Of a stretch of 64,000 nucleotides of DNA, positions 17,197 through 26,696 are shown piece by piece; within the stretch, counting starts at the first letter, position 1; each line of letters begins with the position of its first letter. The translations under genes and the position numbers were made by a program. Origin of the DNA: Rhizorhabdus wittichii RW1 (lineage in GTDB: Bacteria; Pseudomonadota; Alphaproteobacteria; Sphingomonadales; Sphingomonadaceae); assembly GCA_000016765.1 (NCBI GenBank), contig CP000699.1:930001-994000 (forward strand), read 5' to 3'. Under the pieces are notes generated by a model. The model made no database searches, was not told the origin of the DNA, and saw only the letters and a list, made by a program, of their open reading frames with translations.

Positions 17197-17744
17197 TCGG
17201 CCTTGATCACGCCGCAGGCGAGACGACCGCCGGCATTGCCGGTCGGATCGGTCTTATAGTCGTCGGCGGCGGCATGGACGACGACGGCGGCGCCGTCCGC
17301 GTCGAGCAGCGGCGCGGCGCCGCCGGTCAGCATCCCGCCCTTGATCACGGTCCGGAGTTCGCCGGTACCGTCGGCGCCGACCGTCATGTTCGGCATGTCG
17401 CCCATATGCGCGCCGGCCGGATTGTCGTGGCCGTGCTGCTTCTTGCCAGGGTTCCAATGCCCGCCCGCGCTGGTGAAGTCGGGGCCGGTGCAGGTGCCGG
17501 TGGTGTGGACGTGGACGGCGTGGACGCCGGCAGGCAGGCCGACCGCCTTGACGTCGACCTCGATGCCGTCCTTGCCCTGGCGGATCGTCGCCTTGCCCTT
17601 GGTCTGGCCCTGGCCGTCGATCAGGTCGGCCATCGCTCCGCCGCCGCCATGACCATGATCATGCGCCAGCGCCGCGGCGGGCGCGGCGAGCAGGATCGGC
17701 AGGGCGGCAAGAAGGCCCATCGAAAGCGAACGAGTGCGGGACAT
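17193..17744 (-). CDS. sodC: Cu,Zn superoxide dismutase, periplasmic
   Basis: A 183-aa protein with a signal peptide (MSRTRSLSMGLLAALPILLAAPAAALA, shown in part) followed by a His/Gly-rich segment that may capture metal. HVHTTG and GGHWNP carry copper/zinc ligands, HGHDNPAGAHMGDMPN the metal loop, VVVHAAADD another His, and the conserved GNAGGRLACGVI the C-terminal Cys. ATG at 17744 follows AAGGAG by 8 bases. It is transcribed with the phosphatase gene. Confidence 0.93.
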   Translation of the reverse strand: MSRTRSLSMGLLAALPILLAAPAAALAHDHGHGGGGAMADLIDGQGQTKGKATIRQGKDGIEVDVKAVGLPAGVHAVHVHTTGTCTGPDFTSAGGHWNPGKKQHGHDNPAGAHMGDMPNMTVGADGTGELRTVIKGGMLTGGAAPLLDADGAAVVVHAAADDYKTDPTGNAGGRLACGVIKAE

Positions 17745-17821
17745 GTATATCTCCTTCATCGGCAGCCCCCAACGGATGCCGACAATGCCGCATCCCCGCC
17801 AGCGAATAAAGTGTTGAGGAC

Positions 17822-17853
17822 AAAGAAAAAGGGCCGGCCCGAAGGCCGACCCC
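17822..17853 (-). terminator. Rho-independent terminator after the OmpA gene
   Basis: Hairpin 17831-17853 (one G-T pair, GAAG loop side) followed on the minus strand by a T-rich run at 17822-17830. It lies between ompA-like and sodC. Confidence 0.82.
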
Positions 17854-17891
17854 AATTCTGCGCGTCATCGACGGATCGATGACACTGCCGC

Positions 17892-19013
17892 TTACATGCC
17901 GGCGCCGAAGGTGATTTCGACGCGACGGTTCTGCGGCTCGCGGACGCCATCGGCGGTGTCGACGAGCGGACGGCTCTCACCGAACGCTTCGGTCGTGATC
18001 GCCGAGTCCGGCACGCCCTTGCCAGCGAGGTAAGCCTTCACCGCGTCGGCACGACGCTGCGAGAGGCCGACATTGTACTGGTCGCTACCCGACTTGTCGG
18101 CGTGGCCGGCAAGCTGGACCCGCGCCTGGCCGGTCGTCGCATAGGCATTGGCCGCATTGTCGAGGATCGACGCGGCTTCCGCCGTGATGTCCGACTTATC
18201 CCAGTCGAAGAACACGATGAACGGACCCGGAGTCTCGACCACCGGCGGAGGCGGCGGCGGAGGCGGCGGGGGCGGAGGAGGCGGCGGCGGGGGCGGAGGC
18301 GGCGGCGGCGGAGCAGCCGGCTCACCGAAGTTGTAGACGAGGCTCAGCAGCAGGCTGTGCGAACGCCACGTGCCCTCATATTCGGCGCCGAGGCGGTCGA
18401 ATACCTTCGCGTCCTTGACGTTGAAGTAGCGATACTTCAGGCCGACGTCGACGTTGGTCGACACCGGATAACGGACGCCGGCGATCGCCTGCCAGGCGAA
18501 CTTCGAGTCCGAGTCATTCAGGAAGTCGTCGCCCGACACGTTGTAGCCGGCGAACTTGACGCGGGCGATACCGGCACCACCGCCGATGTAACCCGAGAAG
18601 CCTTCCTCGCCACCGAAGTCGAGCAGGCCGTTGACCATGAAGCTGAGGGCGCTGTTCTTGCCCGAAGCGTCCGGATAGGTCCCGGCCGGAGCACCGGCGC
18701 CACCGACGGCGGCGGGGGTGCGCGACGCGCTGGTCGTGAAGCTGTTCACGCGGTCACGCTTGTAACCGACTTCGCCTTCAAGGCGGAACATGCCGAAATC
18801 ATAGCCGACGATGCCGTCGACGTCGAAACCGGTCTTGGAGTCGACCGTTGCACGGCCGCCCGGCGACAGCGTCGACGGACCGACGTCGAACTTCATGTCC
18901 TCCTGCAACAGACCACCGCCTTCGACACCAACGTACCAGGCGTTGTCACGAGCAAAGGACGGCGCTGCGAGCGCGGTAGATGCTAGGGCCGCCAGGATGG
19001 CAAGCTTGCGCAT
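17892..19013 (-). CDS. OmpA family outer membrane protein with polyproline linker
   Basis: A 373-aa protein: signal peptide (MRKLAILAALASTALAAPSFA in shortened form), an eight-stranded OmpA-like barrel, a run of 23 consecutive prolines (about residues 235-257), then an OmpA/MotB peptidoglycan-binding domain (FFDWDKSDITAEAASIL; NVGLSQRRADAVKAYL; RRVEITFG). It anchors the outer membrane to peptidoglycan. AAGGGGAA precedes the ATG. It is a single, probably highly expressed gene with its own terminator. Confidence 0.95.
   Translation of the reverse strand: MRKLAILAALASTALAAPSFARDNAWYVGVEGGGLLQEDMKFDVGPSTLSPGGRATVDSKTGFDVDGIVGYDFGMFRLEGEVGYKRDRVNSFTTSASRTPAAVGGAGAPAGTYPDASGKNSALSFMVNGLLDFGGEEGFSGYIGGGAGIARVKFAGYNVSGDDFLNDSDSKFAWQAIAGVRYPVSTNVDVGLKYRYFNVKDAKVFDRLGAEYEGTWRSHSLLLSLVYNFGEPAAPPPPPPPPPPPPPPPPPPPPPPPVVETPGPFIVFFDWDKSDITAEAASILDNAANAYATTGQARVQLAGHADKSGSDQYNVGLSQRRADAVKAYLAGKGVPDSAITTEAFGESRPLVDTADGVREPQNRRVEITFGAGM
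18243..18311 (-). repeat. 69-base CCN triplet tract encoding 23 prolines
   Basis: Twenty-three successive proline codons (mostly CCG and CCC, with a few CCT) in the OmpA linker. Every codon of the tract is CCN. Such a tract can change length by slippage and needs EF-P for translation. Confidence 0.9.
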
Positions 19014-19261
19014 ATCATTCCCCTTTCCAACAGGTTCCCAATGGAACTGCGTTCACCTAACCCAATCACCCGGATACGCGCAAGCGCATCCGTTTCTGCG
19101 ACGAACCGATCCGGAAACGGTATCCATTCCATTCCGGAACCGCATCGGATCCCCCAGACAGCCGCTAAACGAGCTTTGGTTGAAAGGGTTGCGATCAACG
19201 GAAAAATTTTCACGACTGTTCGCGCCTGTGGCTTTTCCGCCACAGTCCGATGCCATTCTGC

Positions 19262-19858
19262 CTAGGCTGCGAGCGGAACGAACAGCTCGTTGGGCAGAGT
19301 CGTGCCCGGCTTGAGCGGCGAATTATAATAGGCATGCTCGACCTCGCCCGCCGGCTTCCGCCCCTGCGCCGCGATCCAGCGGCCGAGTTCGCCGGCCTTC
19401 GCCGCGAACAAGCGGTCGGTCGGCTTGCCGGGGACCGCGATGACGGCGACCTCGCGCGCCGGGATCTCGGCGATCGATATCCCCGGCCCCGGCGGATCGA
19501 GCCCGTCGCGGTCGATGCCCTGCGGCAGCAGGAAGCGGATGCGCCAGGCGTCGCCGGGCAGCGCCTCCGCCAGCACCGGCATGGCGATCGGTATCTCCTC
19601 GCCGTCGCGGCCTTCGCCGAACATATAGTCGGCGAGCAGGCCGAAGCCATTGCCGAGCGCGCGGTCGCGCGTGCCATATTGGGCGGTCTCGAGGACGAGC
19701 AGGGCCGGATAGCGGCGGATCTCGAACCCGCCCTCGCTCGCCAGCGTCTCGTATATCGGCGCCCGCGCCGCGCGCTGCTTGAAATAGACATAGGCCGCGC
19801 CGGCCGCGGCGGCGGTGGCCACGCCCGCCAGTATCTTGCCCCAACCGATCTTCGCCAT
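19262..19858 (-). CDS. SOUL family heme-binding protein
   Basis: A 198-aa protein with an N-terminal membrane segment (ILAGVATAAAAGAAYVYF) and a SOUL/HBP domain: YETLASEGGFEIRRYPALLVLET at the start, VLAEALPGDAWRIRFLLPQG in the middle and AYYNSPLKPGTTLPNELFVPL at the end. Family members bind heme or tetrapyrroles. The ATG at 19858 begins the membrane segment; the much longer open frame upstream is a shadow of the divergent regulator. Confidence 0.88.
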   Translation of the reverse strand: MAKIGWGKILAGVATAAAAGAAYVYFKQRAARAPIYETLASEGGFEIRRYPALLVLETAQYGTRDRALGNGFGLLADYMFGEGRDGEEIPIAMPVLAEALPGDAWRIRFLLPQGIDRDGLDPPGPGISIAEIPAREVAVIAVPGKPTDRLFAAKAGELGRWIAAQGRKPAGEVEHAYYNSPLKPGTTLPNELFVPLAA

Positions 19859-20023
19859 CGATCCTCCGTTCGCGCCGGAAACAGGCGGGGGAAATAGGCG
19901 GGCCTCCCGCGAATTGCCAGTTTCTTCGACTTTCTTCGGCTTTCTTCCGGCCCGCCGCTGTACCGGGTCGGCGCGCTTCGCTATGCAGCCACCGCTTAAC
20001 CAGCCCGGTTGGTCAGGGAGCCG

Positions 20024-20587
20024 ATGAAGAGCTGCATCCGCGAAGTACGGCGCGCCAAGGGAATGACGCTGCAGGACGTGGCGGACCGCTGCGTCCCGCC
20101 GACGACGGCGCAGACGATCGGCCGGCTCGAAACCGGTGTGCGGACCGTCTCGATCCGCTGGCTCAACCGCATCGCCGCCGCGCTCGGGGTCGAAGCCGCC
20201 GAACTGGTCCGCGTCCCCGAACAGGCCACGCTCGACATCCTCGCCCTGCTCGGTCCCGACGGCGCCGCCGCGCCGCGCCAGCCGCAGATCGCCGCCCTGC
20301 CCCGGCCGTCCTACAGCGGGCTGACCATGCTCGTCGAAACCAGCGTCGGCGAATATCGCACCGGCGACATGATCTGGCTGGAGCGGCTCGACCCGCGCTC
20401 GTTCGGCCAGGCGCTCAACCGCGACGTGCTGGCGCCGCGCGCGGGCGGGCGCTTCGTCTTCGGCCGGCTGATCGACCATGACGGCCACCGGCTGCAGATC
20501 CTGCCCCCGGGCCAGGGATCGCGCCAGCAGATCATCGATGCGCCGTGGCTGGCGGTCGCCATCCAGTTGCTCCGGCCGCTCGCCTGA
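20024..20587 (+). CDS. XRE-type helix-turn-helix regulator
   Basis: A 187-aa protein. Residues 1-65 hold an HTH_3 domain (REVRRAKGMTLQDVADRCVPPTTAQTIGRLETG then IRWLNRIAAALGVEAAELV). The C-terminal half (MIWLERLDPRSFGQALNRDVLAPRAGGRFVFGRLID) looks like a small beta domain similar in pattern to S24-type regulators, without a visible protease Ser-Lys pair. ATG at 20024 follows AGGGAG. Target genes unknown; the SOUL gene is divergent. Confidence 0.82.
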   Translation: MKSCIREVRRAKGMTLQDVADRCVPPTTAQTIGRLETGVRTVSIRWLNRIAAALGVEAAELVRVPEQATLDILALLGPDGAAAPRQPQIAALPRPSYSGLTMLVETSVGEYRTGDMIWLERLDPRSFGQALNRDVLAPRAGGRFVFGRLIDHDGHRLQILPPGQGSRQQIIDAPWLAVAIQLLRPLA

Positions 20588-20677
20588 CCCCGCCTCGCCC
20601 CAGGCCCCTCCCGCTTGTCAGCGGAGCGGGCAAGGCGCATCCTCCTGCCATCACGAAAAGATATGCGCAGGACATCC

Positions 20678-21997
20678 ATGCCCAAAAACACCGAACATAC
20701 GCTGAGCGGCACGACGCCGCGCCGGCGCCCCAAGCCCGAGGTCCTCGAGATCGGCGGCCACAAGCTCAAGCCTTCGACCCTGATGATGGGCCACGGCTAT
20801 GACCCGATGCTTTCGGAAGGCGCGCTCAAGCCGCCGATCTTCCTGACCTCCACCTTCGTCTTCGAGAATGCCGCCGCCGGCAAGCGCCATTTCGAGGGCG
20901 TCACCGGCAAGCGGCCGGGCGGGGCCGAGGGCCTGGTCTATTCGCGCTTCAACGGCCCGGACCAGGAGATATTGGAGGATCGGCTCGGCATCTGGGAGGA
21001 TGCGGAGGACGCGCTGAGCTTCTCCAGCGGCATGTCGGCGATCGCGACGCTGCTGCTCAGCCTGGTCCGCCCCGGCGACGTGATCGTCCATTCGGCGCCG
21101 CTCTATGCCGCCACCGAGACGCTGATCGCCCGCATCCTCGGCCGGTTCGGCGTGTCGTGGCTCGACTTCCCGGCCGGCGCGACGCCGGAGGAGATCGAGA
21201 CGGTGATCGCGGCGGCCAAGGCGAAGGGGCGGGTCGCGCTGATCTATCTGGAAAGCCCCGCCAATCCGACCAACGCGTTGGTCGACGTGCAGGCGGTCCG
21301 CGACGTGCGCGACCGGCTGTTCGCCGGCGAGGACGAGAAGCCGCCGATCGCGATCGACAACACCTTCCTCGGCCCGCTCTGGTCGAAGCCGCTGCGCCAC
21401 GGCGCCGAACTGGTGGTCTATTCGCTGACCAAATATGCCGGCGGGCACAGCGACCTGGTCGCCGGCGGCGTGGTCGGCGCCAAGGCGCTGCTCGATCCGG
21501 TCCGCGCGATGCGCAACACGATCGGCACGATCACCGATCCCAACACCGCCTGGATGCTGCTGCGCTCGCTGGAGACGCTCGAACTCCGGATGAGCCGCGC
21601 GGGCGAGAACGCCGCCAAGGTCTGCGAATGGCTGCGCGGCCAGCCGCAGGTCGACCGGGTCGGCTATCTCGGCTTCCTCCAGCCCGGATCGCGCCAGGCC
21701 GACATCTACCAGCGGCATTGCGACGGCGCGGGATCGACCTTCTCGCTCTACCTGAAGGGCGGCGAGCGGGAGGCCTTCGCCTTCCTCGACGCGCTCAGGA
21801 TCGCCAAGCTGGCGGTCAGCCTGGGCGGGACCGAGACGCTGGCCAGCCATCCCGCCGGCATGACCCACCTGTCGGTGCCCGAGGAGCGCAAGCGCGCGCT
21901 CGACATCGGCGACAACCTCGTCCGCATCTCGATCGGCATCGAGGACCCGGACGACCTGATCGCCGATTTCGAACAGGCGCTTCGCGCGATCGGCTGA
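20678..21997 (+). CDS. Trans-sulfuration PLP enzyme (cystathionine gamma-synthase/lyase or methionine gamma-lyase type)
   Basis: A 439-aa Cys/Met metabolism enzyme. Signatures: YSRFNGPDQEILEDRLGIWE, SFSSGMSAIATLLLSLVRPGD, DNTFLGP and the PLP-binding Lys in YSLTKYAGGHSDLVAGG; C-terminal SLGGTETLASHPAGMTHL. The N-terminal 45 residues are longer than in classic MetB. Two in-frame ATGs (20663 and 20678) are possible. No riboswitch was seen in the 90 bases upstream. Exact reaction cannot be read from sequence. Confidence 0.88.
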   Translation: MPKNTEHTLSGTTPRRRPKPEVLEIGGHKLKPSTLMMGHGYDPMLSEGALKPPIFLTSTFVFENAAAGKRHFEGVTGKRPGGAEGLVYSRFNGPDQEILEDRLGIWEDAEDALSFSSGMSAIATLLLSLVRPGDVIVHSAPLYAATETLIARILGRFGVSWLDFPAGATPEEIETVIAAAKAKGRVALIYLESPANPTNALVDVQAVRDVRDRLFAGEDEKPPIAIDNTFLGPLWSKPLRHGAELVVYSLTKYAGGHSDLVAGGVVGAKALLDPVRAMRNTIGTITDPNTAWMLLRSLETLELRMSRAGENAAKVCEWLRGQPQVDRVGYLGFLQPGSRQADIYQRHCDGAGSTFSLYLKGGEREAFAFLDALRIAKLAVSLGGTETLASHPAGMTHLSVPEERKRALDIGDNLVRISIGIEDPDDLIADFEQALRAIG

Positions 21998-22015
21998 TCC
22001 CTCCGGGCCGGCCGG

Positions 22016-22900
22016 TCAGCCTCGCGCGCCGGCCGGCATCGCCGCGAAATAGGCCTCCATCGCCGCCGCGGCATGGTCGGTCAGCTCGATGAACACGCGC
22101 CGGCCGTCGTCGGGATCGGCGACCCGGCGGAGCAGATCGGCTTCGGTGAGCTGCTTGATCCAGCGCAGCGCCGTCGTCGCCGGCACCGCCGCGGCGATGC
22201 ACAGGCTCGATACCGCGACCGGGCGCCGCTCGATCCGCGCCGCCATCAGGTCGAGCAATATGTCCCAGGCCGGATCGGCGAACAGGCCCGCGCCGAACAG
22301 CTCGTCGCGCAGGCGGCGCCCGCGGATGATGTCGCGGATCATGCCGGCATCGACGACGGCCGGACGCGGCGGCGGCTCATAGCCGCGCCCCTCCCCGTCA
22401 TCGCCGCCTTCGCGCAGCAGCGGGATGGGCCGGTGCGGCTGGTCGAAGCTCTCCATCGGAAAGTCGTGGCGCCGGATCGCCTCGTCGCCGCCATCCTCGC
22501 GAAGTTGCGGCGCCGCGCGCGCCAGCCGATCGGCCAGCGCCGCATCCAGCGCGCGCGCGTTGCGGCCGACCAGGATACTGACGGCGCTGCCGCCGATCTG
22601 CGAGGCGACGATGTCGACCAGCTCCGACGGGATCACGACCATCGCCGCGAAGTCGCCGCGCGCCGCGCCGACGGCCAGCCGCTCGAGCAGCCGGTCGAGG
22701 GCCGGACCATGATCGACGGCGACGTCGACCCAGACGAGGTCGATCGCCACCTGGCTGTCGAGCCGGTCCGTCGCCGTATCGATATCGACCGATGCCGCGA
22801 TCCGCCCGCCGGCGGCCTCCACGCTTCTCGACGCCGCCGCCATCCCCTCCTCCGTATCGGCGGAAACCAAGATGATCGGAGCCGAGCCCCAATATGCCAT
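22016..22900 (-). CDS. Winged-helix regulator with an N-terminal Rossmann-like domain
   Basis: A 294-aa protein. The N-terminal half (APIILVSADTEEGMAAASRSVEAAGGRIAASVDI, later AAMVVIPSELVDIVASQIGGSAVSILVGRNARAL) looks like a degenerate receiver-type fold without an obvious phosphorylation site. Residues about 205-290 form a MarR-like winged helix (DILLDLMAARIERRPVAVSSLCIAAAVPATTALRWIKQLTEADLLRRVADPDDGRRVFIELTD). Target unknown. Tail-to-tail with the PLP enzyme, 18 bases apart. Confidence 0.75.
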   Translation of the reverse strand: MAYWGSAPIILVSADTEEGMAAASRSVEAAGGRIAASVDIDTATDRLDSQVAIDLVWVDVAVDHGPALDRLLERLAVGAARGDFAAMVVIPSELVDIVASQIGGSAVSILVGRNARALDAALADRLARAAPQLREDGGDEAIRRHDFPMESFDQPHRPIPLLREGGDDGEGRGYEPPPRPAVVDAGMIRDIIRGRRLRDELFGAGLFADPAWDILLDLMAARIERRPVAVSSLCIAAAVPATTALRWIKQLTEADLLRRVADPDDGRRVFIELTDHAAAAMEAYFAAMPAGARG

Positions 22901-23088
22901 TCGCGCCCTCCAGCACGCCGCTTAACCCGTACGCTCGCCCCCGCGTGCCATGTCCAGCTAGAACTAGCGCCCCTCCCATGGCTGTCAGCAGGCGATTGGT
23001 CCGTTATGGATTAACCATGTCGGCGGGAACATCGAACGGCCCCGGCCCGTTGATCCGCAATGGAATTTCTTCGCAAAGGAGGCCGACC

Positions 23089-23649
23089 GTGCCGGGCAAA
23101 TATGGTTCGCGCAACGCACAGGGGAAGCACCGGATCGCCAAGGACGATCCGCTGGCGATCAGCCTGCTCAAGGAGGAGCACCACACCTTCCGCACCCTGT
23201 TCGACGAGGCGGAGAAGGCCCGTCCCGACCGCCTCGTCGCCATCGCGCGCGAGCTGTGCATGCGGCTGACCGTGCACATGGCGATCGAGGAGGAGATCCT
23301 CTACCCCGCGCTCAAGCCCGTGATCGGCGGCGACGAGGTCAACGAGGGCATCGTCGAGCATCAGTCGGGCAAGCGCATCATCGCCGAACTGGAGCAACTC
23401 GACGGCACCGAAGAGCTATTCGCCTCGAAGGTCCACGTCCTGGGCGAGGAGACCGTCCACCATATCGACGAGGAAGACGAGGATCTGTTCGAGGATGCCC
23501 GCGCGGCCGGTGAGAAAGGCGGGATCGACCTCGACGCGCTGGGCGGGAAGCTCCGGTCGCGCCAGGCCGAGCTCTACAACCAGATCATGGCGACCGGCGA
23601 GACCGGCAAGACCTGCGAGGCGCAGCCCGACGAGGTCGAGCGCGCCTGA
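23089..23649 (+). CDS. Hemerythrin HHE-domain protein
   Basis: A 186-aa protein whose four-helix bundle carries the diiron pattern: EEHHTFRTLFDE, HMAIEEEILYPAL, EHQSGKRIIAELEQL and HHIDEEDEDLFE. Such proteins bind oxygen or NO or sense iron and redox state. The GTG at 23089 was chosen because AAAGGAGG stands 6 bases before it; an ATG 72 bases upstream (23017) keeps the frame but has no binding site. Confidence 0.87.
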   Translation: MPGKYGSRNAQGKHRIAKDDPLAISLLKEEHHTFRTLFDEAEKARPDRLVAIARELCMRLTVHMAIEEEILYPALKPVIGGDEVNEGIVEHQSGKRIIAELEQLDGTEELFASKVHVLGEETVHHIDEEDEDLFEDARAAGEKGGIDLDALGGKLRSRQAELYNQIMATGETGKTCEAQPDEVERA

Positions 23650-23662
23650 CGGGTCCTGTTCC

Positions 23663-24946
23663 TCAGCCGTCGCTTTCGCGCTCGATGTCCGCGCCCACCG
23701 CCGACAGCTTCTCCTCGAGCCGCTCATAGCCGCGATCGAGATGATAGACCCGGTGGACCCGCGTCTCGCCCTCGGCGACGAGGCCGGCGAGCACCAGGCT
23801 CATCGAGGCGCGCAGGTCGGTCGCCATCACGTCGGCCCCGACGATGCGGTCGACGCCCTTGACGATCGCGGTGCGGCCATGGACCTGGATGTCCGCGCCC
23901 ATGCGGGTCAGTTCGGGAACGTGCATGTAGCGGTTCTCGAAGATCGTCTCGGTCAGCACGCTGGTTCCGTCCGCCATCGCCAGCATCGCCATGAACTGCG
24001 CCTGCATGTCGGTCGGGAAGGCCGGGAACGGCGCGGTCGAGAGCGTCAGCGGGCGCAGCTTGCCGTTCGCGGTCACGCGGATGCCGCCGTCGAACGGCTC
24101 GATCCCGACACCGGCGGTGCGCAGGCCCTGCAGGATCGCCTCCATATCGTCGGTCCGGGCGCCGACCAGATCGATCTCGCCGCCGGTGATCGCCGCGGCG
24201 CAGGCATAGCTGCCCGCCTCGATCCGGTCGGGCATCACCTCATATTCGGCGCCGTGCAGGCTCGTCTTGCCCTGGACGACGAGGCGGTCGGTGCCGATGC
24301 CGTCGATCTCGGCGCCCATCGCGACGAGGCAGCGGGCGAGATCGACGATCTCGGGCTCGCGCGCGGCATTCTCCATCACCGTCTCGCCCTGGGCGAGGAC
24401 GGCGGCCATCAGCGCGTTCTCGGTGGCCCCGACCGACACGACCGGGAAGCTGATCCGTCCGCCGCGCAGCCCGCCCGACGGGGCGATCGCCTTCACATAG
24501 CCGGCCGCCAGCTCGATCTCCGCGCCCAGCGCCTCGAGCGCCTTGAGGTGCAGGTCGATCGGACGGTTGCCGATCGCGCAGCCGCCCGGCAGCGAGACCG
24601 TCGCCTCCCCTGCCCGCGCGACCAGCGGGCCGAGCACGAGGATCGACGCGCGCATCTTGCGGACGATGTCGTAGGGCGCGACGGTCGAGGCGATCGTGCC
24701 CGCCGACATGGTGAGCTTTCGGCCGATGGTCTCGCCATTGCCGCGGCTCATCGTCGTCGAGACGCCCAGCTCGTTGAGCAGATGGCCGAAGCTGTCGACG
24801 TCGGCGAGACGCGGCAGATTGGTGAGAGTCAGCCGCTCCGCCGTGAGGAGCGAGCAGGGCAGCAGCGTCAGCGCCGCGTTCTTGGCCCCTGATATCGGCA
24901 GGCGGCCCTTGAGGCGGTTGCCGCCCCTTATCGTGATGCGATCCAT
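23663..24946 (-). CDS. murA: UDP-N-acetylglucosamine 1-carboxyvinyltransferase
   Basis: A 427-aa enzyme of the first committed step of peptidoglycan synthesis (enolpyruvyl transfer from PEP). Lys22 in SGAKNAAL, the catalytic Cys123 in [15 protein letters not shown] (the fosfomycin target) and the inverted alpha/beta repeats of the EPT family are present; length is normal. Single gene, convergent with the hemerythrin gene. Confidence 0.97.
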
Positions 24947-25044
24947 GAACCGCGTTTATCGGGGAGTCCGCTCCGCCTCAAGCGGCAGGATGGCCGCCAT
25001 GAAAACGTCACCCGATGGGAACCGTGGAGTCATGCGTCGCGCCT

Positions 25045-25203
25045 AGAGCCTGATCGTCTGAGGTGGAAGCGCTTTGCGCTTCCGCCGATGGCGTGAATCA
25101 GGCTCTATTCAAATAGTTGAGACCTTGATCGTTTCAGGCTGATTCAGCCTGAAACGATCAAGGTCTAGACCCGATCCGGTTCAGGTTGAACCCGATCGGG
25201 TCT
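25045..25203. repeat. Three consecutive palindromes in a 347-base intergenic region
   Basis: Unit 1 is a nested stem: outer arms 25045-25054 and 25097-25106, inner arms 25065-25072 and 25076-25083 with a TTT loop. Unit 2 is a perfect 23-bp inverted repeat (25120-25142 and 25144-25166, one-base spacer). Unit 3 has arms 25167-25176 and 25194-25203 plus five further pairs after one mismatch. All three begin with AGA and end with TCT and share CTGAT/GATC words, so they are one repeat family. The rest of 24947-25293 shows no gene. Confidence 0.88.
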
Positions 25204-25293
25204 GTTTTCCCTTTGTCCACCGTGATTTCCGGGCCCGCCGATGATAAGGTCAGCCTCGAAATCACTCTATCCGCCACCGATGCAAGAAGGGGA

Positions 25294-26139
25294 ATGTTCC
25301 GTGACGCGATCGGCCGACGGCAAACCGCTTCTCACGCCAGACGGCGCGTCGGCGACATCCTGATGCTGGCGGTGCTCCTTGCAACGGCGCTGGCCCTGCC
25401 CGCCGCGACCGAAGTGCGGCGGGTGCCGGCCGAGGACGCCCGCCAGGGCGCGGTGTCCGACGGCCGCCACCTCTATGCGGTCGACAATGCGGCGATCAGC
25501 AAGATCGATCCGGCGAGCGGGCGGGTGATCGCCCGCTGGCAGGGCGACAAGGCCGCGTTCAAGCATATGAACGCCTGCATCGCCCTGAAGGACCGGCTCG
25601 TCTGCGCGGCGTCCAACTATCCCGACGTGCCGATGGCGAGCTCGATCGAATGGTTCGACACCCGCGCGATGAAGCATGTCGCCAGCCGCAGCCTCGGCCC
25701 CGGCCGGGGCTCGCTCACCTGGCTCGACTGGCACGGGGGAAGCTGGTGGGCCTGCTTCGCCAATTATGACGGCAAGGGCGGCGAGCCGGGACGCGACCAC
25801 CGCCTGACCACCCTCGTCCGCTTCGACCGCAATTTCGCCGAGCAGGGCGCCTGGCTGTTCCCGCCCGAAGTGCTCGACCGGATGGCGCCCTACAGTTCGT
25901 CCGGTGGCGCCTGGGGCGCGGACGGACGCCTCTACGTCACCGGCCACGACCGGCCCGAACTCTATGTCGTGGCGCTGCCCGAGGCCGGATCGATCCTGCG
26001 CCACGTCGCGACCATCCCGATCCCGACCAACGGCCAGGCGATCGCCTGGGACCCGAAGGACAGGCGGCTGCTCTGGTCGATCGAACGCAAGGCCCGCGAA
26101 CTGGTGGCCAGCCGCATCCCAGATGTCGTGGAAAAATAG
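25294..26139 (+). CDS. Secreted protein, predicted beta-propeller-like, function unknown
   Basis: A 281-aa protein with a basic N terminus and a hydrophobic signal segment (DILMLAVLLATALALPAAT). The mature part has repeated YAVDNAAISKIDPASGRVIARWQG, SIEWFDTRAMKHVASRSLG and LYVTGHDRPELYVVALPEAGSILRHV units, which look like propeller blades. AGAAGGGGA precedes the ATG at 25294; a longer frame starting within the palindrome region is less likely. No enzyme motif recognised. Confidence 0.75.
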   Translation: MFRDAIGRRQTASHARRRVGDILMLAVLLATALALPAATEVRRVPAEDARQGAVSDGRHLYAVDNAAISKIDPASGRVIARWQGDKAAFKHMNACIALKDRLVCAASNYPDVPMASSIEWFDTRAMKHVASRSLGPGRGSLTWLDWHGGSWWACFANYDGKGGEPGRDHRLTTLVRFDRNFAEQGAWLFPPEVLDRMAPYSSSGGAWGADGRLYVTGHDRPELYVVALPEAGSILRHVATIPIPTNGQAIAWDPKDRRLLWSIERKARELVASRIPDVVEK

Positions 26140-26167
26140 GTCGAGCCGTTCACGCCCATCCCTTTTT

Positions 26168-26194
26168 CGTCATTCCCGCGAAAGCGGAATGACG
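26168..26194. repeat. Short copy of the dispersed CGTCATxCCxGC inverted repeat
   Basis: Hairpin with 11 pairs, one bulged C at 26177 and a GAAA loop. Its arm matches the outer arm of the larger elements at 39136-39223 and 40612-40708. It lies between the convergent secreted-protein and clpS genes, where it could help termination. Confidence 0.75.
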
Positions 26195-26218
26195 GTCAGT
26201 GAGAAGGCGGGAGTCCTC

Positions 26219-26581
26219 CTACGCTTTCTCAAGCGTGCATTGCAGCGGGTGCTGGTTCTGGCGGGCGAAGTCGACGACCTGACTCACCTTGGTCTCGGCG
26301 ACCTCGTAGCTGAACACCCCGCAGACGCCGACGCCCTTCTGGTGGACGTGGAGCATCACCCGGGTCGCATCCTCCAGGTTCATCCGGAAGAAGCGCTGCA
26401 GGCACAGGACGACGAACTCCATCGGCGTATAGTCGTCGTTGAGCATCAGCACCTTGTAGGGCGACGGCTTCTTGGTCCGCGTCCGGGTGCGCGTGGCGAG
26501 GCCAAGGCCGGTGCCGTTGTCATCGCCATCCTTGCGCGTGGCCATGCCGGTCGGGGCAGTGGTGAAGGCGGAATGGCTCAT
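26219..26581 (-). CDS. clpS: ATP-dependent Clp protease adaptor
   Basis: A 120-aa adaptor that delivers N-degron substrates to ClpAP. The conserved core [22 protein letters not shown] with the Asn-Asp-Asp residues that hold the substrate N terminus, then [23 protein letters not shown], is intact. The start is uncertain: Met at 26581 is used, with alternatives at 26614 and 26545, none with a strong binding site. clpA is not in this window next to it. Confidence 0.93.
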   Translation of the reverse strand: MSHSAFTTAPTGMATRKDGDDNGTGLGLATRTRTRTKKPSPYKVLMLNDDYTPMEFVVLCLQRFFRMNLEDATRVMLHVHQKGVGVCGVFSYEVAETKVSQVVDFARQNQHPLQCTLEKA

Positions 26582-26696
26582 GATCGGCGCGGGACTCACA
26601 CAAATGGGGGACATGGAGAGAATATGGCACGCCGGGCCTCTTCGGCAAGAGGCTGGCGACCGCTTCGCCCGATCGGCGACGCAATGCAACCCGCAA

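Noticed and set aside
20588-20677. Possible SAM riboswitch before the trans-sulfuration gene
   Set aside because: The 90 bases hold one short stem but no SAM-II or SAH-type conserved core.
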